Assembly: GCA_015472025.1 (NCBI GenBank)
Contig: BNHL01000001.1
Coordinates: 5,258,001-5,322,000 of the forward strand
DNA from: Cytophagales bacterium WSM2-2
GTDB taxonomy: Bacteria > Bacteroidota > Bacteroidia > Cytophagales > Cyclobacteriaceae
Direction: 5' to 3'
DNA: 64,000 nucleotides
This document shows positions 7,478 to 16,152 of the stretch, piece after piece. The position numbers and the translations under genes were made by a program. The notes below the pieces were generated by a model. That model had not been told where the DNA came from and did no database searches. It saw only the letters and a list, made by a program, of their open reading frames with translations. Numbering within the stretch: the first letter of the stretch is position 1; each line of letters starts with the position of its first letter.

Positions 7478-10039
7478 CTAGGCAGAGTTTCGGGCGGCAT
7501 TGATTATTCCGAACATACAACGGATCACCAGTTTACGATAAAGGATTTCGTGATCTTTGTCACTACCCTCGGGGTTCCGGAGACTCATCAGTGCAAGCTG
7601 TTGGATAGCCACCAGAGGTAAAACAATCTTCTCGCGCAACTTCACAGACGCGCGGATTACCGGATTGCTTTGCATCAGATGAGCGAATCCTGAGACCGAA
7701 AGCACCATTTCCTTCGATAATTTATGCTCATCCGACATCTTCTTCCAAATCTCTTTAAACTCTGTGTCGTTGCTTAAGTAATTGGTTGCCGGGTAATAAC
7801 TTTTTGTCAATGACATCATGCTGTTTCCCAAAAGTGTGCGGAAGAAAAGTGAGTTAGCGTAAAGTTTCCGGAGTTGATCCTCTTTACCGGATTCAGATAA
7901 TTTTTTCAAGGCAGAACCAACTCCATAAAAACCAGGAATGTTCTGTTTCATCATTGCCCATGATCCCACAAATGGGATTGCCCGAAGGTCTTCAAACTTC
8001 AAGCCGCCCGCTCCCCCCCTTTTCACAGGACGTGAACCAATATTTGTATCACCAAAGAAAGAAAGTGGCGTTACTTTTTCGAGGTAATCGACAAATTTCG
8101 GATCGAGTTTCAAGCCGAGGTAACTGCGATAACCTTCTTCCGCGAGTTCATCGAGAAGTTTTTTATCGCCATCGCTCATTTGCGTTTCGGGTCGTTTTGA
8201 AATTGCCGCTTCCAGCCCGGAAGACAAAAGTTGCTCTAGATTGAACCGGCAGGAAGCTGGTTTGCCAAAATTGGAACTGATGGTTTGCCCCTGGATGGTG
8301 ATTTGAACTTCATCATTTTCAATAGTATCTCCCAACGAAGCGTAGAAGTCGTGGGTATTGCCGCCACCACGTGCAGGAGGCCCACCTCTCCCATCGAAGA
8401 AGATAGCTTTCATTCCATGCTTCCGCGAAATGGCGGTCAGGTTTTCCTTGGCTCGGAAGATCGACCAGTTGGCGCGGAGATAACCTCCGTCTTTCGTGCC
8501 ATCGGAGAAACCAAGCATGATAGTTTGACGGCTCTTTCTTCGGATCAGATGCTCTCGATAGGCCGGAATGGAATATAGTTCTTCCATAATCGATGGCGCG
8601 TGAGCCAAGTCATCAATCGTCTCAAACAACGGAACAACATCCAATTCCAACTCATCTCCCTTGCCAATGAGTAATTTACCAAGCACAAAAACTTCGATTA
8701 CATGCAATGCACTCTGGCAATTACTGATAATATAACGGTGACATCCGCGCGTACCGTTCTCACGCTGAATTGTTCCGATGGCAAGAACACTTTGGATCGT
8801 TTCATTGACCAGGTCATCATCGAACTTCTGGCTGCGAAGATCAACCTTCAGGCTTAACAGGTAATCGATCTTTTCCCGAATTGAAAGCGAACCAAATTTC
8901 TCAGCCGATTGAGCAACCCCATTCTTTGCCAGTGTGTCAAGGATAGAATTCCACACCGCATCGTGCTTGCGACTGTCCTGGCGGATATCAAGTGAGGCAA
9001 AATGGAAACCGAATAGTTTTACTTTGATGATGAATGCGTCCAGCAGTTCAAGGAAAAGTCCGTCATGTTCCTTCACCAGATTGGCTCTTGCCTCATTCAA
9101 TTGCGCCAGCAATTCTTCGGGTTTTGTAAAGTTCTTTTCCTCTCCAAAAACGTCTGCATATATTTTCTGTTCAATGGCAGTCATTATTTTATTTACCCCA
9201 TGAAACGTGAGTCTTCGTCTGAGCATACGAAGATCTCGGTAATAGCATTTAAGGATCGTTTCTCTAAGACGTGAAGCCACTTTCAAAGTAATGTCGCTGG
9301 TGACAAAGGGGTTTCCATCGCGATCACCACCTGGCCAGAATCCCACAACGATCAGCTGATCATTTTGCCATTCGTTGAGACTTACTTTAACGCCATCAGC
9401 TAGGCTGCGAACAATCTCTGCGGCCGTGGTATAAAATACATTCTCGAGGTACCAGCACAGACTTACAGCTTCATCATACGGTGTAGGCTTGGCTTCATTG
9501 AAGAAAGCCGTCTTACCCAACTGACGTAACAATAAATTAATCTGCTCCAGGTCGTTTTCCCGAATGGAACGCTCGAGGTCAGTCAATATCCCCAATACAT
9601 GGCCCGGGTAAAATTGCGTGGGATGGGCTGTGAGTACAACACGAAGGCTGAATTCATTGAGTCTCTTTTTGAGTTCAGAATGCTTGTTTTCATACGATGC
9701 TCTTAAGAGCAAGGCAGAAATAGTCCCTTTCCCTTTGAGATCATTGATTTGCTCAAAGGCTGCATCCTCCACAGAGTCAAATAATGCGACCTGCCTCTCA
9801 ATATATTGAATGAAATTAAAAAGTAAGTCGAATTTTGCTTTGGTGTCCGTTTGGGGGGCCAAATCGGTAAAAAAGTCATGAAGAATCGCCTTTGGTGACT
9901 TACCCTCCTCAAACTCTCGCTCACAATATTGTTGCAACAATGGTAAAAGTGTGCCTGTCCTTAGTATGTTTTGAAAAGGCAGGTTGAGGAATAAACTGTT
10001 ATAAATATGAAATCGGGTGCTTACTATTTCTTCGTACAT
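7478..10039 (-). CDS. ppc: Phosphoenolpyruvate carboxylase
   Basis: This 853-residue enzyme carboxylates PEP to oxaloacetate, an anaplerotic reaction in the cytoplasm. Key motifs are VVLTAHPTQFYPG (catalytic His), FWPGGDRDGNPFVT, the LGFSDGTKDGGYLRANW lysine loop, and the glycine-rich GRGGPPARGGG loop that closes over the intermediate. The length is slightly below the usual 880-930. The C-terminus is INAARNSA, whereas most PEPCs end in RNTG, the segment involved in allosteric aspartate binding; this variant may affect feedback control. A GTP-PEPCK gene for the reverse direction lies at 44.3-46.2 kb. Confidence 0.95.
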   Translation of the reverse strand: MYEEIVSTRFHIYNSLFLNLPFQNILRTGTLLPLLQQYCEREFEEGKSPKAILHDFFTDLAPQTDTKAKFDLLFNFIQYIERQVALFDSVEDAAFEQINDLKGKGTISALLLRASYENKHSELKKRLNEFSLRVVLTAHPTQFYPGHVLGILTDLERSIRENDLEQINLLLRQLGKTAFFNEAKPTPYDEAVSLCWYLENVFYTTAAEIVRSLADGVKVSLNEWQNDQLIVVGFWPGGDRDGNPFVTSDITLKVASRLRETILKCYYRDLRMLRRRLTFHGVNKIMTAIEQKIYADVFGEEKNFTKPEELLAQLNEARANLVKEHDGLFLELLDAFIIKVKLFGFHFASLDIRQDSRKHDAVWNSILDTLAKNGVAQSAEKFGSLSIREKIDYLLSLKVDLRSQKFDDDLVNETIQSVLAIGTIQRENGTRGCHRYIISNCQSALHVIEVFVLGKLLIGKGDELELDVVPLFETIDDLAHAPSIMEELYSIPAYREHLIRRKSRQTIMLGFSDGTKDGGYLRANWSIFRAKENLTAISRKHGMKAIFFDGRGGPPARGGGNTHDFYASLGDTIENDEVQITIQGQTISSNFGKPASCRFNLEQLLSSGLEAAISKRPETQMSDGDKKLLDELAEEGYRSYLGLKLDPKFVDYLEKVTPLSFFGDTNIGSRPVKRGGAGGLKFEDLRAIPFVGSWAMMKQNIPGFYGVGSALKKLSESGKEDQLRKLYANSLFFRTLLGNSMMSLTKSYYPATNYLSNDTEFKEIWKKMSDEHKLSKEMVLSVSGFAHLMQSNPVIRASVKLREKIVLPLVAIQQLALMSLRNPEGSDKDHEILYRKLVIRCMFGIINAARNSA

Positions 10040-10096
10040 ATTATTAATTTGACCAGACTGCTAAAAATGCTAACTTTCATTTCTATCTCCAAGCCT

Positions 10097-10669
10097 ATGA
10101 AGAATCTATATCTGATTTTCTTACTGGCAATGTGTTCATGTCTAGGATACAAGGAATTGCCAGTTGACTACGACTACAGCTACAAAGGTAATTTTAAAAA
10201 ATACCGAACGTTCGATATGATGAAGTCTTTGAATGCTTCGGACAGCACAATGGTCAATGCATCTATTGAGAAATCGATCGCTGCTCGAATGAAATTCCTT
10301 GGCTACAAAAAGACTGCGACCAGACCTCATTTGATCATCAGTTACAAGATGTATTATGATAGTCTGAAATTTAATGGTTACGATCAGCCGGACATCGAAT
10401 CGTGGGTGAGAAACAAGAAGGAAGACCTCAACTACGACAAGAAGAAGTATAATATGAAGACCGGAACACTTCTGATCCAGTTTTACGACAGACGTCAAAA
10501 CCGTTCCATCTGGCAGGGTTATGCTACGGCACTCTATGGGAACATCGATTTTGGCAACCAGCGTCACTTGCGCAATGCGGTGATATCGATCCTTGACAAG
10601 TACCGTTTCTGGGCTGATGGTTTTATCGAACAACAGGCCAACGCACAAGAGGAGCTTGATAATCCTTGA
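10097..10669 (+). CDS. DUF4136-type lipoprotein
   Basis: The frame is open from 10007, but ATG 10097 gives a proper lipoprotein signal (MKNLYLIFLLAMCSC; the likely lipidated Cys is residue 15), so I use it; the upstream part would overlap ppc. The mature part contains FKKYRTFDMMKSL, SIEKSIAARMKFLGYKKTATRPHLIISY, TLLIQFYDRRQNRSIWQGYA and a final helix, which matches DUF4136 lipoproteins. The gene is divergent from ppc. The function is unknown; the family is periplasm-facing and membrane-anchored. Confidence 0.78.
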   Translation: MKNLYLIFLLAMCSCLGYKELPVDYDYSYKGNFKKYRTFDMMKSLNASDSTMVNASIEKSIAARMKFLGYKKTATRPHLIISYKMYYDSLKFNGYDQPDIESWVRNKKEDLNYDKKKYNMKTGTLLIQFYDRRQNRSIWQGYATALYGNIDFGNQRHLRNAVISILDKYRFWADGFIEQQANAQEELDNP

Positions 10670-10693
10670 TTATCTTTCGGGGAATTTCCCCCA

Positions 10694-11374
10694 ATGATCT
10701 CCAAGGAGCAACTTCTCATCGGGCATTTAAGCCAGTACGTTACCGATCACAAGAAAGGTTTTATTGAGAAAGTCTTAAACGAGCGTACACGTCATGTCAC
10801 GCTTGTTCTCGAAGACATATTCCAATCACAGAATGCCAGCGCTGTAGTTCGAACCTGCGAATGCCTGGGCTTACAGGATATCCACATCATCGAAGACGAC
10901 AGCAAATACTCCGTCAACAAGCGCGTACTCAAAGGGTCCAACAAATGGATCGACCTGCATCGTTACAAAATGAAAGGTTTTGACAATAGCCAAATTTGTT
11001 TCAGAAAATTGCGCGACCTCGGTTATAAAATTCTTGTCACTGATCCCTCTCCCGATGGTATTTCCATCCACGACATATCAGTCAATGAAAAATTGGCTGT
11101 AGTGATGGGTAACGAACTCAACGGCACATCAGAATATGCTCTTGCCAATGCCGACCAGAAAATCTTCATACCCATGCACGGATTTACAGAAAGTTTTAAC
11201 ATATCTGTGAGTGCGGCAATCATCCTGAGTACTTTACTCACCAAAATGCGTAGTTCGCCCATACCGTGGCAACTTACGGATACCGAAAAGGAAGTGATAA
11301 GACTGCAATGGCTGCGCAAAATCGTTCGCAGATCAGACCTGATCGAGCAGGAGTTTCTCAAATCGATTGAGTAA
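10694..11374 (+). CDS. trmH: SPOUT-class RNA 2'-O-methyltransferase, TrmH-like
   Basis: The 226-residue protein has the three SpoU/TrmH motifs: motif 1 SQNASAVVRTCECLGL (N47, R53), motif 2 LAVVMGNELNGTS (GNELNG 139-144) and motif 3 IFIPMHGFTESFNISVSAAI (N169 in SFNISVSAA). These form the knotted SAM-binding site. The pattern, with the short N-terminus and no L30e-like domain, fits tRNA Gm18 methyltransferase TrmH better than the rRNA enzyme RlmB. It sits 29 bases upstream of sanA and probably shares its transcript. Confidence 0.87.
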   Translation: MISKEQLLIGHLSQYVTDHKKGFIEKVLNERTRHVTLVLEDIFQSQNASAVVRTCECLGLQDIHIIEDDSKYSVNKRVLKGSNKWIDLHRYKMKGFDNSQICFRKLRDLGYKILVTDPSPDGISIHDISVNEKLAVVMGNELNGTSEYALANADQKIFIPMHGFTESFNISVSAAIILSTLLTKMRSSPIPWQLTDTEKEVIRLQWLRKIVRRSDLIEQEFLKSIE

Positions 11375-11403
11375 ATTTGCAGAAAGGCTTTTAATCTTAT
11401 CAA

Positions 11404-12051
11404 ATGGTTTCCTGGCGCAGGCTGAAATGGGGGTTGATTGTTGTGCTGTTGTCAACAATGCTACTGGTTCTTTGCGCCAACCTCTGGGTGGTAATCAGCA
11501 CCGAAGACAAAGTCCTCACTGACAATAATGCGCTGGATGGTCATAAAGTTGCGCTCGTATTGGGCACCAGTAGTAAATTGACCAGCGGGGCATCAAATCC
11601 ATTCTTTGCAAATCGTATTAAGGCTGCCGCACAATTGTATCTCGAAGGGAAAATCTCTCACTTCATTGTCAGTGGAGACAATCGAACCATTTATTACAAC
11701 GAACCAATGGAAATGAAGAAAGCGCTGATCGTCCTTGGCGTCCCCGATAGTATAATCACACTTGATTATGCCGGCCTTCGCACCCTCGATTCGATTGTTC
11801 GGAGTAAAGAGATCTTTGGGCAGGAAAAGATTACGATTATCACACAGTCCTTTCATAGCTATCGCGCTTTATTCATCAGTCGGTTTTATGACATCGATGC
11901 CGTGGCGCTTGTGGCACAAGATCCCAATGCAGAAACTTCTTTTCCGGTTTATATCCGTGAATATTTCGCCCGTACCAAAGCTGTCCTTGATCTTTATGTA
12001 CTGAAGACTGCTCCCCGGCACCTGGGAGAAAAAGAACCACTGGGGATTTGA
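11404..12051 (+). CDS. sanA: SanA/YdcF-like DUF218 membrane protein
   Basis: The 215-residue protein has one N-terminal transmembrane helix (about 9-30) and a DUF218 domain (KVALVLGTSSKLTSGASNPFFANRIKAA, ISHFIVSGDNRTIYYNEP, LRTLDSIVRSKEIFG, ITIITQSFHSYRALFI). The pattern is that of SanA, linked in E. coli to vancomycin exclusion and envelope permeability. The biochemical activity of DUF218 in this clade is not known to me. It follows trmH closely. Confidence 0.85.
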   Translation: MVSWRRLKWGLIVVLLSTMLLVLCANLWVVISTEDKVLTDNNALDGHKVALVLGTSSKLTSGASNPFFANRIKAAAQLYLEGKISHFIVSGDNRTIYYNEPMEMKKALIVLGVPDSIITLDYAGLRTLDSIVRSKEIFGQEKITIITQSFHSYRALFISRFYDIDAVALVAQDPNAETSFPVYIREYFARTKAVLDLYVLKTAPRHLGEKEPLGI

Positions 12052-12131
12052 GACAATTACACGTTAAGTTTCACTTTTCAGATTACCGTCAATTTGTAAC
12101 TTGAAATGTGTAATTTGAATTTTGAAAACCT

Positions 12132-13214
12132 ATGACCTTCCACGTTGACAGCGACATCACAACCGCCAAAACTCTTGATACGGATTTCTATCTGAAAGAA
12201 GAATTCTTTCAACAATCAAAAGAGAAAATATTTGCCAACAGCTGGCAGTTTATCGGAGATACTGATCTGGTCAAAGAGAAAGGATGGGTGACCCCGGTAA
12301 GTCTGCACGAGAACTTCATCGATGAGCCACTGATTATCTCCAAAGACAAGAATGATCAGTTACATTGTCTCTCGAACGTTTGTACCCATCGCGGAAACCT
12401 GATCGTGGAACGGCCATGCAAACTCAACGACATACGTTGCAAATACCATGGACGGAGATTTCACCTGGATGGAAAGTTCCTCTCTATGCCGGAGTTCAAA
12501 GAAGTAAAAGATTTCCCGACAGCCGCAGATAATCTCCATCCACTTCCTCTTCACACCTGGGGTAAATGGCTTTTTACGTCTCTTGGCTCCAAATTCAAGG
12601 CCGAAGAATTTATCAATCCAATGGCGGAGCGCGTGAGTTGGATGCCATTTCAGGATTTTGTTTTTCACCCGGAGCTCTCGAAGGATTACCTGATCGACGC
12701 GCACTGGGCATTGTATTGCGAAAACTACCTCGAGGGTTTTCATATTCCCTTCGTTCATGCTGGACTGAACTCCGTCATTGACTATGGAAATTATACTGTG
12801 GAACTTTTCAAATATTCCAGCCTGCAGTTAGGTGTGGCCAAGGAAGGTGAAGTCGTCTTTGATTTACCTCCCTCCTCGCCCGACTACGGCAAGCATGTAG
12901 CGGGTTATTATTTTTGGGTATTCCCCAATATGATGTTTAATTTTTATCCGTGGGGGCTTTCTATAAATATTATCAGGCCACTGGGTATTAACAAAACAAA
13001 AGTTTCGTTTTTATCATATGTACTTGACGAAAGTAAACTTCGCCAGGGGGCTGGAGCCGATCTGCACAAAGTAGAATTGGAAGACGAAGATGTAGTTCAA
13101 AATGTACAAAAAGGGATTCGTTCAAGATTTTACACACACGGCCGATATTCTGTTACCCGCGAACAGGGAACACATCACTTTCACCGGTTGATCGCTGAAT
13201 TTATGAAGCCTTAA
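12132..13214 (+). CDS. Rieske-type ring-hydroxylating oxygenase alpha subunit
   Basis: This 360-residue enzyme has an N-terminal Rieske [2Fe-2S] domain with ligands C84-x-H86 and C103-x2-H106 (VCTHRG, CKYHG) and a catalytic SRPBCC-type domain with the mononuclear-iron motif CENYLEGFHIPFVHAGL (H204, H209). Such proteins insert oxygen into aromatic, choline-like or carnitine-like substrates with electrons from a reductase. No reductase or beta subunit lies next to it; the adjacent gene is a small SRPBCC protein. The substrate cannot be read from the sequence. Confidence 0.88.
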   Translation: MTFHVDSDITTAKTLDTDFYLKEEFFQQSKEKIFANSWQFIGDTDLVKEKGWVTPVSLHENFIDEPLIISKDKNDQLHCLSNVCTHRGNLIVERPCKLNDIRCKYHGRRFHLDGKFLSMPEFKEVKDFPTAADNLHPLPLHTWGKWLFTSLGSKFKAEEFINPMAERVSWMPFQDFVFHPELSKDYLIDAHWALYCENYLEGFHIPFVHAGLNSVIDYGNYTVELFKYSSLQLGVAKEGEVVFDLPPSSPDYGKHVAGYYFWVFPNMMFNFYPWGLSINIIRPLGINKTKVSFLSYVLDESKLRQGAGADLHKVELEDEDVVQNVQKGIRSRFYTHGRYSVTREQGTHHFHRLIAEFMKP

Positions 13215-13224
13215 CTTATTTATC

Positions 13225-13665
13225 ATGAAATTCACCTGCACCGTTGATATTGACAAGCCAATCGACAAAGTGATTTTGCTATTCGAAAATCCTGACAATA
13301 TGAAGGAATGGCAGGATGGCTTTGTGAGCATGACTCACATCAGCGGCATTAGGGGAATTGCAGGTGCGAAGTCATTGTTGGTTTACAATACTGACAATCG
13401 CAGAATGGAACTTACCGAAACCGTCTTGATAAAAGACCTCCCTTCGGAGATGAAGGCACTGTATGAACACACGCACATGGTTAACACGATGAGCAACCGG
13501 TTCTCTTCAGTAGGCTCGAACAAAACCCGCTGGAACGTAGAGATTGAATACACGAAATTCAATGGCTTTGTTCCAAAAATGATGGCATTGTTCACGCCTG
13601 GCGTGTTTCGCAAGCAGACACAGAAATGGCTCGATCAATTCAAGGTATTTGCAGAAAAGAGCTAA
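13225..13665 (+). CDS. SRPBCC-family small-molecule binding protein
   Basis: This 146-residue START/Bet-v-1-like protein begins KFTCTVDIDKPIDKVILLFENPDNMKEWQDGF, the usual first strand and helix of SRPBCC folds, and ends with the long C-terminal helix (MMALFTPGVFRKQTQKWLDQFKVFAEKS). It begins ten bases after the Rieske oxygenase gene. It may bind the oxygenase substrate or a lipid, but no ligand can be assigned. Confidence 0.82.
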   Translation: MKFTCTVDIDKPIDKVILLFENPDNMKEWQDGFVSMTHISGIRGIAGAKSLLVYNTDNRRMELTETVLIKDLPSEMKALYEHTHMVNTMSNRFSSVGSNKTRWNVEIEYTKFNGFVPKMMALFTPGVFRKQTQKWLDQFKVFAEKS

Positions 13666-13667
13666 AC

Positions 13668-14090
13668 CTACTTTACCCTGATAAAAGCTTTAGTCTCGCA
13701 ATCTTTCACAGCATCATGAATCTTAAGTGACGTTTCAGTCAATTCATCAATTACAAAGCGCTGGAGAATCATTCCCGATTTTTTGTCCGTAAAATTCAAT
13801 TCCTGGCCGTTCAGTTTATACTGAAACGAATTCATCCCATCTCCCCTTTTCTTACCAGCAGCAAAAACTCCTTCCCGGCCTGATCCGTCTTTCTTGAACT
13901 CGATAAGTTTTGCAACGGTACTGGTCGAGTTGCTTCCCATCTTGCTGGTCAGTTCCTTTTCTGTTTCGCTTTCCTTCATGTCGGCCTGAAAGCAGGTCTT
14001 GCTGTCAATCAATTGCCAGGTGCCCTGGATGGACTGACCTGATGCACATGCCGAGATTAAAACAAAGACACAACCGAGGATTGTTTTCAT
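13668..14090 (-). CDS. Secreted lipocalin-like hypothetical protein
   Basis: This 140-residue protein has a signal peptide (MKTILGCVFVLISACASGQS); cleavage after SGQ or lipidation at the Cys of ISAC are both possible. The mature part begins IQGTWQLIDSKTC, and GTW is the usual opening of lipocalin-like folds, followed by a beta-rich body (FQYKLNGQELNFTDKKSGMILQRFVIDELTETSLKI). Four cysteines may form disulphides. It converges with the SRPBCC gene with only two bases between them. Confidence 0.65.
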   Translation of the reverse strand: MKTILGCVFVLISACASGQSIQGTWQLIDSKTCFQADMKESETEKELTSKMGSNSTSTVAKLIEFKKDGSGREGVFAAGKKRGDGMNSFQYKLNGQELNFTDKKSGMILQRFVIDELTETSLKIHDAVKDCETKAFIRVK

Positions 14091-14308
14091 AAAATGAATT
14101 TAGCGTATAACGAATTTACAAATAACAACATTGTTAAATTCTACGATGAATCTGTTTATGCGTAGAATTTGACAAAAACTTCAAATTTCCTGTCAAAAGG
14201 CAAATATTGATCCGATTTCTTCGCATAAGATTCTGTACCAAGACGGTTATAAACTCAAGCTTTTTACAAAAGAACAAGGGTGCTTAAAAAAAGTAGGTGG
14301 TGATGATA

Positions 14309-14335
14309 TAAAAAAAGCCGGCTATGATGCCAGCC
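14309..14335 (-). terminator. Minus-strand terminator-like hairpin
   Basis: Read on the minus strand, GCTGGC, a 6-nt loop and GCCGGC (one G-U pair) are followed by seven T residues. It lies 250 bases beyond the nearest minus-strand gene, so it may belong to an unannotated transcript or a lost gene. Confidence 0.5.
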
Positions 14336-14524
14336 ATTTCAGCTCGCAAACTTCACTCAAAATCAATTCCTGATTGAAAGACTGAAATCAAATATCTTCA
14401 AATGAGTGGTGCCACCTTAATACTCAGCAAAGAATCCGCCAAATTGATCTGAGAATTCCGCCACTGAAAACACACCAAAACAGTCCCATTTCAATCAAAA
14501 TCGCGCTTTTGTAAACAACAATTA

Positions 14525-14550
14525 GGCTTTCCTGAATCAACAGGAAAGCC
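14525..14550 (-). terminator. Hairpin after the PorT-like barrel gene
   Basis: A perfect 10-bp stem (GGCTTTCCTG / CAGGAAAGCC) with the loop AATCAA lies 28 bases beyond the stop at 14579. On the minus strand a moderately T-rich tract follows, so termination there is plausible. Confidence 0.65.
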
Positions 14551-14578
14551 CAAAATTGTTACTAACCACTTCGGAATT

Positions 14579-15214
14579 CTAAAACCTGACACCTATAGTG
14601 CCCTGAAGCCACACGTTCTTATAACGCGGTGTGGTTGAGGTTCCATCTCCGTTGTTGTTTGATAAATCCCATCCGGCTCTTGCACCGAATACCATGTGGT
14701 CAAAATTGAAGTCAATGCCTCCTAAAAAACACAGGATGTTTTTGCGGATATTGTCGTTCTTAAATTCCTGTTGCTGCTGCGTACTTGTAGATGAATTTGT
14801 CAGAACATCTTTTTGATTTAGCAAATAAGAGAACTGGGGGCCCGCAAGCAATGTCATAAAATTGGCCGGCTTTACAGTAATCAATAAAGGTACATCGATA
14901 TAACTGGTGGTCCTGGTAAGATTATATGGACTCCCTAAAAAGCTTCCGGTAGCCTGGAATCCTTTCTGCGAATACAATACCTCCGGCTGAATACCCAAGA
15001 ACTGACCGATAGGAATGGATAGAAAAGCACCTCCGACAAAGCCCGTTTTTGAACTGGCAACGAATGCCTCTCCCCGGCTGTCATATACGTTTGATGAGTT
15101 AACACCGGCCTTTAATCCAAACATCAATTGCTTGCGATAATCCGGGTCATTCTGTGCATTGCATTGAATGGAGATGAAGCTTGCCAATATGGACAGTAAG
15201 AGTAATTTTTTCAT
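14579..15214 (-). CDS. PorT-like outer-membrane beta-barrel protein
   Basis: This 211-residue protein has a signal peptide (MKKLLLLSILASFISIQCNAQ) and an eight-stranded barrel pattern: LMFGLKAGVNSSN, GFVGGAFLSIPIGQFLGIQPEVLYSQKGF, YIDVPLLITVKPANFMTLLAGPQFSYLL, FGARAGWDLS and the terminal WLQGTIGVRF. This is the PorT / OMP_b-brl_2 fold typical of Bacteroidota. It follows the CsbD gene by 36 bases and should share the promoter at 15489-15552, mirroring the CsbD-barrel cassette at 40.7-41.6 kb. Confidence 0.85.
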   Translation of the reverse strand: MKKLLLLSILASFISIQCNAQNDPDYRKQLMFGLKAGVNSSNVYDSRGEAFVASSKTGFVGGAFLSIPIGQFLGIQPEVLYSQKGFQATGSFLGSPYNLTRTTSYIDVPLLITVKPANFMTLLAGPQFSYLLNQKDVLTNSSTSTQQQQEFKNDNIRKNILCFLGGIDFNFDHMVFGARAGWDLSNNNGDGTSTTPRYKNVWLQGTIGVRF

Positions 15215-15250
15215 TTTGATTTGTCTTTAATTGTTAAGGAATAAGGTGAA

Positions 15251-15436
15251 CTATAATGACTGGATCAGCTTGTGCATCTCTTTTTTTGATTTGCCAAGCT
15301 TGGTCTGTAGTCTCCCGATAAGCTCGTTCTGCTTTCCTTCAACCAGAAGCAGATCGTCATCGGTCAGTGTTGCAAATTTTTGTTTTAGCTTGCCTTTGGT
15401 CACGTTCCAATTGCCTAGTAATTCGGTGGTATTCAT
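15251..15436 (-). CDS. CsbD-family stress protein
   Basis: This 61-residue soluble protein begins MNTTELLGNWNVTKGKLKQKFATLTDDDLLLVEGKQNELIGRLQ, the CsbD signature (helical, charged; W-x-x-xKGKLKQ and the ED-LxxxEGK region). In Bacillus and Enterobacteria CsbD proteins are induced by general stress, but the molecular role is unknown. It is the first gene after the shared promoter element, upstream of a PorT-like barrel. Confidence 0.9.
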   Translation of the reverse strand: MNTTELLGNWNVTKGKLKQKFATLTDDDLLLVEGKQNELIGRLQTKLGKSKKEMHKLIQSL

Positions 15437-15729
15437 TTCTAATGTGTTTAATTTCTACTGTGGACTTGATGTGATTATTTCACATGGACAAAGGTGGACC
15501 TTCTTCACTCCACGACCGTTACACAAATGCAACGAAGGTTTACATCACTCACGGATTAGTCGAATGGAATGAAATTGTTGAATAGAGAATAAAAGAAGAG
15601 AATCGTAACGATGCCAGGGTGGCGAGGGGAAATCGGTTATCCGGTCGTGATGGCACTAATCTAACACAGCACAGAGTCCCCGCCTGTTGGCAAGAGACTC
15701 TGCTAAGAATGAATTCGCTGCTTGTAAAA
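15437..15729. other. Intergenic region with promoter and a hairpin
   Basis: Besides the promoter at 15489-15552, the stretch holds a 7-bp hairpin (CAGAGTC at 15672-15678 with GACTCTG at 15696-15702, long loop) just beyond the end of the PRC-barrel gene. No T run follows in either direction, so its role is unclear. No gene is visible. Confidence 0.4.
15489..15552 (-). promoter_or_regulatory. Shared stress-island promoter element, site 1 (CsbD-barrel operon)
   Basis: On the minus strand the blocks are GTGAGT, TGTAAA and TGTAAC (cores 21 bp apart), then after 21 nt a -7-like box CACCTTTG. The box is 52 bases upstream of the csbD-like start. The geometry is identical in ten other places. Confidence 0.7.
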
Positions 15730-16152
15730 TTACACCCCGGTATTAGGCCCCATGAAGGATCCCCAATGCCTGTCGACATCAAAATAATGGCCATTCGTTT
15801 CAGGCCAGTGATCTTTGTTAAACCCTGGCGCTTTTTCAAGGAACTCTTTGTCCATATCCAAAATAAAATCCTTGTTGGCAATATTGAGTTTTATTGCAGA
15901 GAAAGGAACAGCAAATAGTTTTTCGCCTATGCCCAGGAAGCCACCAAACTCGATTATCAAATACTGGATTTTACCATCGAGGGTATTTAGCATGATGTCG
16001 CTTATTTTGCCAATAGACTCTCCCTTTTTGTTCTCGACATTATCGCCAATGATTGACGAAGCTGTCAATATGTGAACGGGGCGGTTTGCATTAGGGCCGT
16101 TCTGGTTTTGACCGGTCGTATTTTCCTTTTCAAGATTTGCTGAGGTTTTCAT
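15730..16152 (-). CDS. PRC-barrel domain protein
   Basis: The 140-residue protein has a polar N-terminus, then a PRC-barrel (HILTASSIIGDNVENKKGESIGKISDIMLNTLDGKIQYLIIEFGGFLGIGEKLFAVPFSAIKL, about 28-92) and a tail with EKAPGFNKDHWP. This combination is frequent in stress-induced, probably membrane-peripheral proteins; the ligand is unknown. It overlaps the upstream hypothetical gene by 23 bases and ends the four-gene operon starting at 17218. Confidence 0.88.
   Translation of the reverse strand: MKTSANLEKENTTGQNQNGPNANRPVHILTASSIIGDNVENKKGESIGKISDIMLNTLDGKIQYLIIEFGGFLGIGEKLFAVPFSAIKLNIANKDFILDMDKEFLEKAPGFNKDHWPETNGHYFDVDRHWGSFMGPNTGV

Larger units (their letters stand above)
14091..14578. 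other. Non-coding stretch with hairpins and a possible decayed IS21-type end
   Basis: No credible gene is present. On the minus strand there is a TGGCGGAATTCT / TGGCGGATTCTT imperfect repeat, with a CAATTT and TCAGTTT-like spacing reminiscent of the repeated ends of IS21-family elements (about 14400-14480), but no transposase remains. A minus-strand terminator-like hairpin lies at 14309-14335 and a second hairpin at 14525-14550. The resemblance is by eye only. Confidence 0.35.

Noticed and set aside
12052-12131. TTTGTAAC / GTGTAAT sequence before the Rieske gene
   Set aside because: It looks like part of the shared element, but the first block and the -7 spacing do not match.
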